Origin: Diatrype stigma | Lineage: Eukaryota; Ascomycota; Sordariomycetes; Xylariales; Diatrypaceae | Length of the DNA: 35,457 bases | NCBI GenBank assembly: GCA_022225965.2 | Contig: JAKJXP020000193.1 | Location: forward strand, 1-35,457 | Reading direction: 5' to 3' | Shown: positions 11,439-19,673 of the stretch, in pieces | Numbering within the stretch: the stretch's first letter is position 1 | Layout: each line of letters opens with the position of its first letter | The notes under the pieces: model-generated | The model's database searches: none | Seen by the model: only the letters and a program-made list of their open reading frames with translations | What the model was told of the DNA's origin: nothing | Position numbers and translations under genes: made by a program

Positions 11439-11589
11439 TGTTACGGCTATAAGCAAATATAAAATTAAGGAAATATAATTGTTGTTATACGAAAAAAAAA
11501 GGAAAGGTTTAAGCTAAAAGGAACGAAACGTCCCCTTATATATAGCGATGTAAAGCCGGGCCGGTAGTTATATATTTGGTACCGTAATA
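11439..11589 (-). repeat. 5' LTR of the gypsy element
   Basis: This is a 151-bp LTR starting TGTTACGG on the plus strand and ending CCGTAATA, where the other LTR keeps CCGTAACA. TG..CA ends with short inverted repeats are standard for LTRs. It differs from the 3' LTR mainly by transitions. Confidence 0.92.
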
Positions 11590-11594
11590 GAAAT
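11590..11594 (+). repeat. 5-bp target site duplication, right copy (GAAAT)
   Basis: This is an exact copy of 4084-4088. Removing the element and one copy of GAAAT rejoins the LINE endonuclease frame with the following LINE sequence. Confidence 0.85.
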
Positions 11595-12619
11595 ACGGGA
11601 TTAATTTCGTTATAAAATAATAAAAAACGATATGAAAGAATTTACGGGCCTAGTATAAATAAAAGTAGCTATTTTATTTAACGTCGTATTAATAAATTAA
11701 ACGAAAAATCTTAACCGTTATATTAAAAGATTTAACGAAGTATTCGATTTCGCGTTTAAAAACGCGGAAAAGCTAACATATAAAAAGAAATATAACGCCC
11801 CTTAATAAATAAAAGAATATATTAAGGCATATCGTATCTTTAAATAAACGAAAGCCCGACGAAATTTAAACGACCTGGCTTTTACGAAAAAATACCGACA
11901 GTTTCTTATTATAATGCGCAGGTTAAAGCGAAAATATTAAAAAAAAAAACATTAATTTAGCTATTACGAATAAACAGTTATATAATATAATAAACTGGCA
12001 TAAATTCGGCTTTAAATTTAAATTACTTTCATTTAAAATAAAAAATAAGGTTATCGAAAACATTAACGATAAGGCTACCGTATTTTAAATCGAAAATCCT
12101 AAAAAGATTTAACGATATCGACGATTTGGATTACGACCCATTAAACGATTAAAGGCCGTCCGAAATGCGGCTTTCGTAAAGGAATCATGTTACTTTTAAA
12201 AAAATAGAAATTCATATAATAAGCGTCTTTAATACGTCGTTCGAAATAAACGGCATTACAATAAGACTATTAAAGAAATCCTGGAATTACGTTAAGCTAT
12301 TCGTTCGTAAAGTATTTCAAAAATACATAAAACTAATTTATTTTTCGATAGCTTAATATTATATAAAAGTATCCATAATATCGAAAATAAATAAAAAAAA
12401 CCACATATTGCTTAAATCCTAACGGCTTATCGCATTATTTTCTTATTTAAATAAGGGCCTAAAAAGGTTTATAACAAAACGAATAATTTAAACGGCATTA
12501 ACGTATAACGTATTTAATTTATAACATAAAAAAGCGCTTTTTAAAAAATTAATAATAAACTTAATAACTTTATTTATATACGAAATAAAAAAAGCCCTAT
12601 TTAAGGGATTTAAAGTTTT

Positions 12620-12950
12620 GATAATTATAATAAACATTTAAGGCATATTCGACGCTTTATTAAAACATAAATTATTATAACGCATATAACGACAAAGCTA
12701 ATTAATTAATGTATTTCGATTAACGAAATTATTTTTATTTAAACGTTACGTAAAAATATAATTAAAAACGGCCATAATAAATTTTAGCCGTATTAAATGC
12801 GGTACGCCTTAAGGCTTTCCTTAATTTTTTATATTATATATGCTATATTTAATAAACCTGTTAAAACAAAATAAAAACCTACGTTTCGGTTATATTAACG
12901 ATATTTGCTTATATCGAATATTTAGGTTTTTTAAATGCAATTTATAACTT
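12620..12950 (+). pseudogene. LINE reverse transcriptase relic
   Basis: The plus-strand frame reads FDALLKHKLL, then FSRIKCGTP-stop-GFPYFFILYMLYLINLL and GYINDICLY. These match the LINE blocks around GAFD, CGTPQGSPLSPILY and the YADD/FADD box. The Gln after CGTP (12798-12809) is now TAA (12810-12812). The catalytic box at 12891-12902 reads YIND. The CAA-to-TAA change is the classic RIP nonsense mutation. Confidence 0.88.
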
Positions 12951-14489
12951 TTAATTAAAAATATAAAGTGCGTTTTATATTGGAACAACGAAAATAAAAT
13001 ATTTTTTATATTTAAGAAATATAAATTATTTTATGTTATACGTTTTACGAAAAACGATTCGAATCCGCCGGTAATAATTCCGAAGCGACTTACGGTTAAT
13101 CCGGTAGCGATACCGGAAAATAACGAAAAGGCTATACCAGCGCTGCGTTAATTAAGGATTTAATTCGATTGCAAGTTTATCTTTAAACGTTACGTAATTA
13201 TACGAACCGCTAAAGCTATAGCGTTGGTTTAATACTTTAAAAATTTCGTAAATACCAAATATAATCCGTCGGCGTTAAAATTCCGAATGGCTATAATTAC
13301 GTACGTAATATTTATAGCCCTTTATAATATTAAAGCTTAATACGAAAAACGTATAAAACCGCCAAATAATTCGGCGCAATTCAAAAAGAATTAAATATCG
13401 ATAAGGCTTAATTAATATATATACGAAATTTAAAAAGGATTAATTTTAACGGTAAAAGCTACGATATTAATTTAAAAAACGATACTTATTTCGATAATTT
13501 ATAAAAATTCCGGCCTATTGACCGCATAAGTTATATTCGATTAAGCTTTATATCGATTTTCGTATAAATTCCGTACCGTAAATCGGGCATATTCCTTAGT
13601 TAAACGCATAAAATTCGAAAATATCGTTAAAAATAAAAACGCAAAAAAACAATAACGCCTTAAAACCAAAATATAACGAATTGCCCGGATATTATCGGCA
13701 ATATAAAGGCCCTTATTAATCTTTTCCGAAATATTTTCCGAACTTAAAGCAAAACCCGATATAAAAACAGCCAAAAAAGGCTATAACGAAATCCTTTCGT
13801 AATTGGCTGCGGCAACTGCTAAAAAAAAAAAACGTCGTCGTATATACGAACGGCTTTTAAAACGGGCCGGAAATAAATTACGGATTTGCAATTTATACGG
13901 AAAAAAATTACGCATTACGGAACGCAATAAGTTATATTTAACCTTTATTATATTCGATGCGAAAATTACGGAGGCTTAAAAAAACTTAATTACGTATTTA
14001 CGGAAATGCCGAAATTCGTTATTAAGCGTATATAAATTTATTTAAATAATACGGCAACTATTTAAGAATTACGCAATAACGCCGCATTATTTTTATAATA
14101 GGCTTATCTTAAATTTTACGTAACGGCGAAATAATATAACGTTAAAATAAAATAATATTCTAAGCATTATAATATATTTAAAAACGAATTAACGAACGGA
14201 CTAATTAAAAAAGGCTCAAAATTTTACGAAATCGACGACAATTACATTATAACGGTTTATGGAATTAAATTAATTACGAAACGGCATATATTATTATTAC
14301 GTAATAACTAATGGAATAAAATTAAATCGAAATTATTCCGACGATATAAAAAATGAAAACTTAAATATTACGTAAAATATTACGAAAAATTAAAAATATT
14401 ATTTAAGTAAAAACTTTATTATTATTTAATAGTCCATACCGAATATAGCGATTTCGCTTAGTATTATACGAAATTTAAATACGACGACG

Positions 14490-14695
14490 TAAATATAAAT
14501 TATTTATATAAAAAGCCCAAAAATTCGATACATATTATACGATGCCCGAAAACGATTAATAAATACCGGCAATAACCGAATCCATTACGGAAGCCTTCGA
14601 AAAGCCATAAGGCCCTGGCTTATTTCGAAAAAATAATGAAATAGCCGAAAATATTTCGGAAATTCCTCCGAATAACGTTTTTTTTTAATACTATT
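14490..14695 (+). pseudogene. LINE C-terminal zinc-finger relic
   Basis: The frame reads YLYKKPKNSIHIIRCPKT. Tad1-type LINEs typically end with a CXCX6-8HX3C motif (C-x-CG..K...H...C). Here His (14531-14533) and the last Cys (14543-14545) remain, while both leading Cys read Tyr. The reading continues through KALAYFEKIMK-like residues and fades near 14,690. Confidence 0.7.
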
Positions 14696-14840
14696 TATAC
14701 GCATTAAGCTGGATTTCGGTCCGGCCTTAACGGCATACGCGCCGGCCAAATACGATATTTCGTCCGGCTTAACGTCCGGCGCATACCATCCCTTTTGGAC
14801 AATTCGTTCGCTTTTTTTTATATTAATACTGGATTTAATT

Positions 14841-15056
14841 TTAATTATTTTCGCGACGGCTTTTAATTATTTTTAAAGCCTTAGCCTTAATTATTTTCGA
14901 AACGAACCTTAATTATTTTTAAATTTTAATTTTAATTATTTATATATCGAATTTTAATTATTTTTAAATTTTAATTTCAATTATTTACGTATTAAATTCT
15001 TAATTATTTTTAGAATTTAACCTTAATTGTTTTCGTATTTTACCTTAATTATTTTC
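14841..15056 (+). repeat. 22-23 bp minisatellite, about 10 copies
   Basis: TTAATTATTTT or a close variant recurs at about 14841, 14863, 14887, 14909, 14932, 14954, 14976, 15000, 15023 and 15045. The period is 22-24 bp, with variable spacers such as CGAAACGAACC. It lies just downstream of the LINE coding relic, so it may be the LINE 3' tail or an independent tandem array. Confidence 0.85.
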
Positions 15057-15740
15057 ATTTTGTTATGGTTTTTCTTAATTATTTATTTGCTGTTTATATG
15101 TTTTTTTTATTTCATAATATCCGAAACGATTTATTTTATATTTTCTCGAATTTATAAAGGCTTTAAAAATATATTAATAAGGCATAAGTTAAAAAAAAAC
15201 GAAAGGGATTTTAAGCGATTAAAAAGTTATGCGGCAGTTATTTTAAAAACTTATAAGCCTTTAAAGTTTTGGCATTATTCGGTTATTATTTAATATACCG
15301 AAAGGGCTTATGGGATATATAGGAATATAAAAAAAAAAGTCGTTACCGAATAACCGAACGTAAAACTTAATTTATTTTATAATTAAAATTTAAAATAAAG
15401 GGTTTATATATACGAAGGTTTTACGAAATAAAGGGTTTAAATATACGGAGGCTTTACGGAAGTGAAATAAAAAGCGGAGTTTATGTTTTTATTATATATA
15501 TTAATAAGCGCTATTATGTATATAACGATAAAGGTTCCGTTAAGGCTTTATACGATATTACGGGCTCGATTCGAGGCTTAAAAAATGCCTAAAAGGCTAT
15601 AACGAAATAACGCAATTAATATATTAATATTACCTTTTAATTAGCCGCAAAGAAAATATAATTAAAACCGCTAATAAACGACGCGTCTTAAAACGAAATT
15701 TGCTAAATGGATTTTTATGTAATTAATATAACATCCTAGC
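15057..15740. other. unassigned RIP-mutated sequence at the block's right edge
   Basis: The stretch is AT-rich with the same bias as the rest of the block, and no transposon protein relic was recognised. A short tandem duplication, with AATAAAGGGTTTA at about 15395 and 15427 and each copy followed by an ATACGRAGGYTTTACG-like stretch, is visible at 15395-15462. The open frame 15027-15293 is low-complexity Phe/Ile/Tyr and reflects composition only. Confidence 0.6.
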
Positions 15741-15774
15741 TTAATACGCCCGCATGCCCTAAAAGAGGCTCTAA

Positions 15775-15793
15775 GGCGCCGTTTCGCGGCGCC
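15775..15793. repeat. GC-rich hairpin at the compositional boundary
   Basis: GGCGCCG and CGGCGCC are separated by a 5-base loop. This small GC stem sits where the AT-rich block gives way to normal sequence. Confidence 0.6.
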
Positions 15794-15829
15794 CCCCGGC
15801 GTTAATCACTACTATTACTACATATCGCT

Positions 15830-16994
15830 TTATTGGTTCCTTGACCTCCCATTCTCCATCCGGGCCTCCATAAGATCCTCCGTTTCTAGCACGAAGGGCG
15901 GAACTACCTTCTCATACAGTCGTCGCGGTGCTTGATTTTCTTTGTTTGTAATTTCTCCCGATCTGCCCACGCACCACCACATACCCCGAGGCTCCATCCG
16001 GACGCGGTACCTCCCGTCTAGCAGTCCACGTAGTAACCCGCTGATATCCACGACGACCTGGTGAGCGGCTCGCCAGGCATAAGAGTAACCAGGTTTTGCA
16101 ACTTCGGCCGCCGGTCATCGTTCGAGTCGGTCAAGCCACCACGTGGTTCCGGTTCCCTAACCTCGCCTACCACGTCGCCCGTGGACACATCCAAGATCTG
16201 GAGGCTAGAAGTGGGCGCCGGCGAGGCGGAGTCATCGATGATCCGAGCTCGGGAGTCATCAGCCTCTTCGGGCTGGAAAGGGTCCCACGGGACTAGGATG
16301 CGCCGAAGGCCACGAGTCGGGGCGACGATGGGCTGGATCCCAGTATTCAAGACCGAGACCTCCAGACTACTTGTGCCACCTGCGCTGCTTGCGCTTTCCT
16401 GGTTCCGACACCACCATGAAGCTTGCTTCCCCAGCTGAAGGTTTACTGCTAACAAACTTGGCCGCTTCAGATGCCTGCTTGGTGTCGACTTGATTATCTA
16501 GAAGCTGGTCGCGATTGCCATTGCCATCATCATCACCAGCACCATATGCCCACCACTTCACGCCCAGGTTCCCACTGGTCAGACGAATCGTGTACTTTCT
16601 GCCAGGTTGTAGTACGGAGCCCAATTCGCTGTGAGGGTCGATTCGTGCTGGTAAAAGGCCATTGCTTCCTTCCAGTGCTCTGTTCTGTTGACTTGGGAGG
16701 AGAGGGCCAGATACACTCCACCGTTACTACCAGATGACTCTAACTGGCTTGAGAAATTGACCTGCGGCTCGTGCGCGCCTTCTACATGCTGCCCATGAAG
16801 CGTAATAGGCCGTGAGTGATGGCATATGGTACATCTAGAGCCGAGTTCGCGGTATGCAAGACTAGAGGCCTTGCAACTGTATCGGCTGGAGAGCGGCGCC
16901 AAAGGCCGAAGACTACGCTGAAAGGGAATCCCCCTGACGCATTCAAAACCTGGTATCGACTATGAATTGCAACATGAATGCGTATTTTCTCCAT
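15830..16994 (-). pseudogene. frameshifted conserved-looking fungal protein gene (function unknown)
   Basis: Five successive minus-strand frames fit together as one protein: 16994 to about 16800 (NSALDVPYAITHGLL), about 16825-16625 (VNFSSQLESSGSNGGVYLAL), 16624 to about 16410 (LQPGRKYTIRL, VKWWAYG), about 16410-16045 (GTTSLEVSVLN-like, VPWDPFQPEEAD, LVTLMPGEPLTR) and 16051-15830 (LLDGRYRVRMEPRGMWWCVG). Each ends at a stop just after the next frame takes over, so at least four indels have broken it. Introns are unlikely because the sense passes from frame to frame without a gap. The layout (charged, Trp-rich blocks, no membrane segment) resembles a widespread family of uncharacterised fungal cytosolic proteins. 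I recall the style but cannot name the family. The proposed start is ATG at 16994. Its base composition is ordinary, so indels rather than RIP broke it. Read errors are an alternative, though the CP2 gene in the same window is clean. Confidence 0.65.
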
Positions 16995-17839
16995 CGTTTT
17001 GTATACACGACCTTAGGATCTAAAACAGTTGAGTGGAAGAAGTCTGGGCACTAGCTTTTTCTATGTCGCGGGCGCAAAAAGGCAACCCTGGATGACTGTA
17101 TAATGGAGTAATTGACTTGAGGTGAAGTGTACTTCCAGATGGGTATGCTGGAGATCGGCGTAATCAGGCTGTGCTAGCTTCAAGGTGACACCCGTGATCA
17201 GGGGGGCTTCGCAGCTATAAGTCACCATGCCAGCGCATCTTTCGTGCCCGTAGGGTGTAAGGCAGGTCATAGCTCAAGATCGTCCGCAGCTACCTTCGAT
17301 ATCTCCAACAGCAAAAGAGAAGGACGACCATGTTTATGTTCACTGTCATATACAGACCGTGCATAGCTTTTGCTGACTGACGAACCCGTGTCCGCGAATC
17401 TGCCAACATCATGCTTTTTGCTAGAGTCCTTCATGTCCATGTTAGGCTATGTCATGATATGGGAGGATCTTAACCGTTACCTGAATATAAATGTTTTTCG
17501 CCAGATCAATACAACCAGGCTCTTTGCGTAGCCGATTGATCTGACAACTTGGATCTGCAGCGCCTTTCAATAAGGATGCCATCACAGCCCCTTGATTCCT
17601 GAACTGAGATTATCATCATGTGAGGGCCACGATCTCCTTAATCGGGAGCCGAAGGATGGAATGGATCACACACGTGTGCTTCCTTGTGTCACCGTGTAGG
17701 TACGCAAATCAGGGATATATAATGAAGGCTTTGAAGGTCATGACCATATTCATAGAAACGACACCTACATTGCAAACGTGAATAGACTATTCGAACCAAT
17801 CCACGTTCAACTAGTCGTAACCCCTATTTCACGCAGTCG
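16995..17839. other. intergenic region between two divergent pseudogenes
   Basis: This is 845 bp between divergent pseudogene starts. A minus-strand open frame at 17061-17270 (69 codons, no recognised domain) lies here, but stops separate it from the pseudogene downstream. A TATA-like box is at 17716-17722. Nothing else is identified. Confidence 0.5.
17716..17722 (+). promoter_or_regulatory. TATA-like box upstream of the protease relic
   Basis: TATATAA sits about 118 bp before the ATG at 17840, a normal distance for a fungal promoter with a short leader. It supports the idea that the downstream relic was once an expressed gene. Confidence 0.45.
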
Positions 17840-18390
17840 ATGTCCAAGGTTTTGGTCCTGGCCCTTTGCGTGACGACAGCATTTGCCAACCCGTGTTTGA
17901 AACATTCTCAGGGACTACCGTGAACTGGATCGGGGATATTGTAGGAACTTTAGTCGTGGACAGCCTAGGTACATTAGAAATAGTTCCTTCAGTTGTTCTT
18001 GCCTACTTCTCAATGTGCGCCCTTATAATCCAGGGTGTCGCAACAGACTTCGCCGAAGGATGCCGCGACGGGAATATTCTTGCCCACACCAACACGGACG
18101 ACCTCAATGACCGCGAGAAGATCTACTCATGCGACATCGCCGACGACCGACCGAACCGGTGGATGCGCAACGGAAAGTGCGGGCGAATTCGACCCCTCTC
18201 CCGGTGCCACGACAGACAGCTTCTCACACATGGCGCTGCACGAGATGGCCCAGCACAGGATGGTAGTCCGATCATGGCGGATATAAATGCGGGTGGCTAC
18301 GTCTGGATGTCGCTCGATGTTTGGGTGAGCATGACCTGCTGCACCGATAGGGACACATTTGATCGGTTCTTCACGCAGAATCCCCCGTAA
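17840..18390 (+). pseudogene. secreted M35/aspzincin-like metalloprotease relic
   Basis: The ATG at 17840 opens a typical signal peptide, MSKVLVLALCVTTAFA, followed by NPCLKHSQGLP and a TGA stop at 17921. A second frame then carries CRDGNILAHTNTDD, KIYSCD and, further on, INAGGYVWMSLDVW and SMTC. A third frame supplies DSFSHMALHEMAQHRM. The order resembles fungal M35 (deuterolysin/aspzincin) proteins: a G-N-LAYT block, an I..C block, the HExxH zinc helix, then a NADNYV-like block with a late Cys. Here HEMA is followed by Gln and then His, so the second zinc His is displaced or lost. At least two or three frame changes break the gene. A short intron (for example GTACAT at 17969 to CCAG at 18033) could explain one change, but not those close to the zinc motif. 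The family assignment rests on pattern only. Confidence 0.42.
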
Positions 18391-18527
18391 TACTAGCACG
18401 ACGATGGCGGCGACGATGACGACGGGGACGACGACGATGGGGACGATAGTGACGGCGGCTTCAATGTACCTATTTTCGATGAGAATAATTCATGTTTCTC
18501 TCTCCCCCGCTCTCTTTCATAAGACCT
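18391..18527 (+). repeat. Asp-codon trinucleotide tract after the protease relic
   Basis: Imperfect GAC/GAT/GGG triplets (about 18397-18460) follow the relic in the same reading frame, after two stops (TAA at 18388-18390 and TAG at 18394-18396). Read through, the tract encodes an Asp/Gly-rich tail and runs to TAA at about 18525. It may be the former C-terminus of the protease gene or an unrelated microsatellite. Confidence 0.5.
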
Positions 18528-18968
18528 AGGAGGACAGGTGTACCGTAGGTTTTCCATAGAAATAAGTCGATGTCTCTGCCTGAGCAAAGGGCGATACAGG
18601 AGGTATTGGTCTTGTATTTGAGGTCGTCAGCGCAGTCTGCGGACTACGGGAATATACTGTTAATGCCTGGCCACCTTCAGGATTTCGAACCAAAAGACAA
18701 GATTTCAGGTGTGCTATCCGGCACTTCAATTCAGATTCATCCTGTTTACAATCAAGAATATTTGATACCTAAAAAGCACAAGGATCTATGGAACGCTACC
18801 CGCATGCATATTCCTGTTTGCTTTGCAGTCCAACGTTTTTGATGAGATTATCGTTGGCATTCGTACCGCCAGATTTATTGAATCTAGCCAGCATGCAATC
18901 TAATGAATCGAATATGGATAAGTAAATGCCCTACTCACTACCTATTAAACATAAGTCGATTACTACTA
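18528..18968. other. intergenic region without a recognised gene
   Basis: A 90-codon plus-strand open frame at 18570-18842 starts MSLPEQRAIQEVLVLYLRS and has no recognised domain. Its length is not improbable by chance. A short ATT/ACT trinucleotide run lies at 18960-18972. Confidence 0.4.
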
Positions 18969-19670
18969 CTACATAGGCATGCTTCGAACCTCTAGGAAAG
19001 TAGAAGAACCTTCACGTGGAAATTTGCTGCGTTTGGCTACAGCAAGCAACACAAGGCAAGGTGAGATAGCGGTCTTTCCATAATCGAACAGCATACGAAA
19101 ACTAGAGCCCCCAGACGAATTACTTGACATAGACCAGCCCAACCATCTTGGAGTCTTACGATATACCCCGTATACTCTCACGGAATCTGGGTATCTTTAA
19201 GCGTGGCATTTACTTCGCCGATGCCTTGGAACGATACAGAAATCAAGGCCTTTGAAAACCCATCCGTGCCATGAGAAAAGCTGTCGGGAGACTAAAGCTG
19301 TAACTAGGGTCTTCAGGGCAACTTGTGATTCTATCATCAGGTTCAAAAACAAGTTTAATCCAATACTCATACCAACGTCTTCTTCCTTGAGTATTAATTA
19401 GCACATTATCTTCACCACTTCCAAGGCACTTGCGGCAAGGTTCCTGGCTTGTCTGCTTACGGACCTATTTAGCACACGGCTGTGAACTCCTTTCCCATCT
19501 AGCAGTAGCATCTCATGGACTAATCCATACGTGTAACACATCACCATCATGAGCAATTTGTCACAAGCCGAGGAAGCTGACCAAAGGTTAGTCACTAGCA
19601 TCCAGCAGCTTCGTAAGCTATCCCCAACATAAATCACACAAACCATCATCCGTGATATTATCACCCTCAA
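18969..19670 (-). pseudogene. unrecognised gene relic with two internal TAA stops
   Basis: One minus-strand frame stays open for 234 codons except for two stops, TAA at 19398-19400 (after VVKIMC) and TAA near 19200 (after RSKCHA). Around them the reading looks protein-like: SLRSCWMLVTNLWSASSACD, LVHEMLLLDGKGVHSRVLN, RQARNLAASALEVVKIMC, KTLVTALVSRQLFSWHGWVF, then YRKTPRWLGWSMSSNSSG and AKRSKFPREG. About ten stops would be expected by chance over this length. Both stops could come from CAA by one CpA-to-TpA change. The upstream end is closed by TAG at 19671-19673 and no clear start is seen. I do not recognise the family. It could also be two short exons of a gene with introns. Confidence 0.45.
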
Positions 19671-19673
19671 CTA

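Larger units (their letters stand above)
4089..11589 (-). mobile_element. Ty3/gypsy LTR retrotransposon, complete but RIP-inactivated
   Basis: The element is 7501 bp, bounded by two 151-bp LTRs and a perfect GAAAT duplication, and is inserted into the LINE endonuclease. Coding relics run on the minus strand in the order gag zinc knuckle (about 10.1 kb), reverse transcriptase (about 8.4-8.8 kb), RNase H (about 7.6-7.95 kb) and integrase (about 6.9-7.3 kb), which is the Ty3/gypsy order. The 5' LTR is therefore the right-hand one. A purine-rich tract (minus-strand AAAAAAAAGGA, about 4246-4256) sits next to the 3' LTR, as a polypurine tract should. No clear tRNA primer binding site is visible beside the 5' LTR. 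All reading frames carry many stops. Confidence 0.93.
11595..14695 (+). mobile_element. 3' part of the RIP-degraded Tad1-like LINE
   Basis: This continues the LINE interrupted at 4088 on the same strand, with reverse transcriptase blocks at about 12.6-12.95 kb and a C-terminal zinc finger near 14.5 kb. The coding relic runs to about 14,690. Together with 1.05-4.09 kb this gives about 6 kb, a normal length for a two-ORF fungal LINE once the insertion near 3 kb is allowed for. No poly(A) tail is recognised; a minisatellite begins at 14841. Confidence 0.82.
1..15750. other. RIP-mutated AT-rich repeat block
   Basis: The stretch is very AT-rich. TA is extremely frequent, CA and TG are scarce, and CG remains common. 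That combination is the known signature of repeat-induced point mutation in ascomycetes, where CpA becomes TpA on either strand. Translated relics of transposon proteins inside it carry changes of the expected kind (Cys to Tyr, His to Tyr, Gln codons to stops). The composition turns to ordinary mixed sequence within a few tens of bases around 15,740-15,800. Islands at 137-957 and 2864-3343 are much less affected. The dinucleotide bias was judged by eye, not computed. Confidence 0.93.

Noticed and set aside
15027..15293. 88-codon Phe/Ile/Tyr-rich frame resembling a membrane protein
   Set aside because: Hydrophobic appearance is a by-product of AT-rich RIP-mutated DNA overlapping the 22-bp minisatellite.
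15830..16994. Frame changes in the minus-strand pseudogene as introns
   Set aside because: Protein-like reading continues directly from one frame to the next with overlap, leaving no room for fungal introns of 50 nt or more.
15806..18975. ACT/ATT trinucleotide runs at about 15810 and 18960 as target duplications of a 3-kb insertion
   Set aside because: The runs are short, inexact and low-complexity, and no terminal repeats accompany them.
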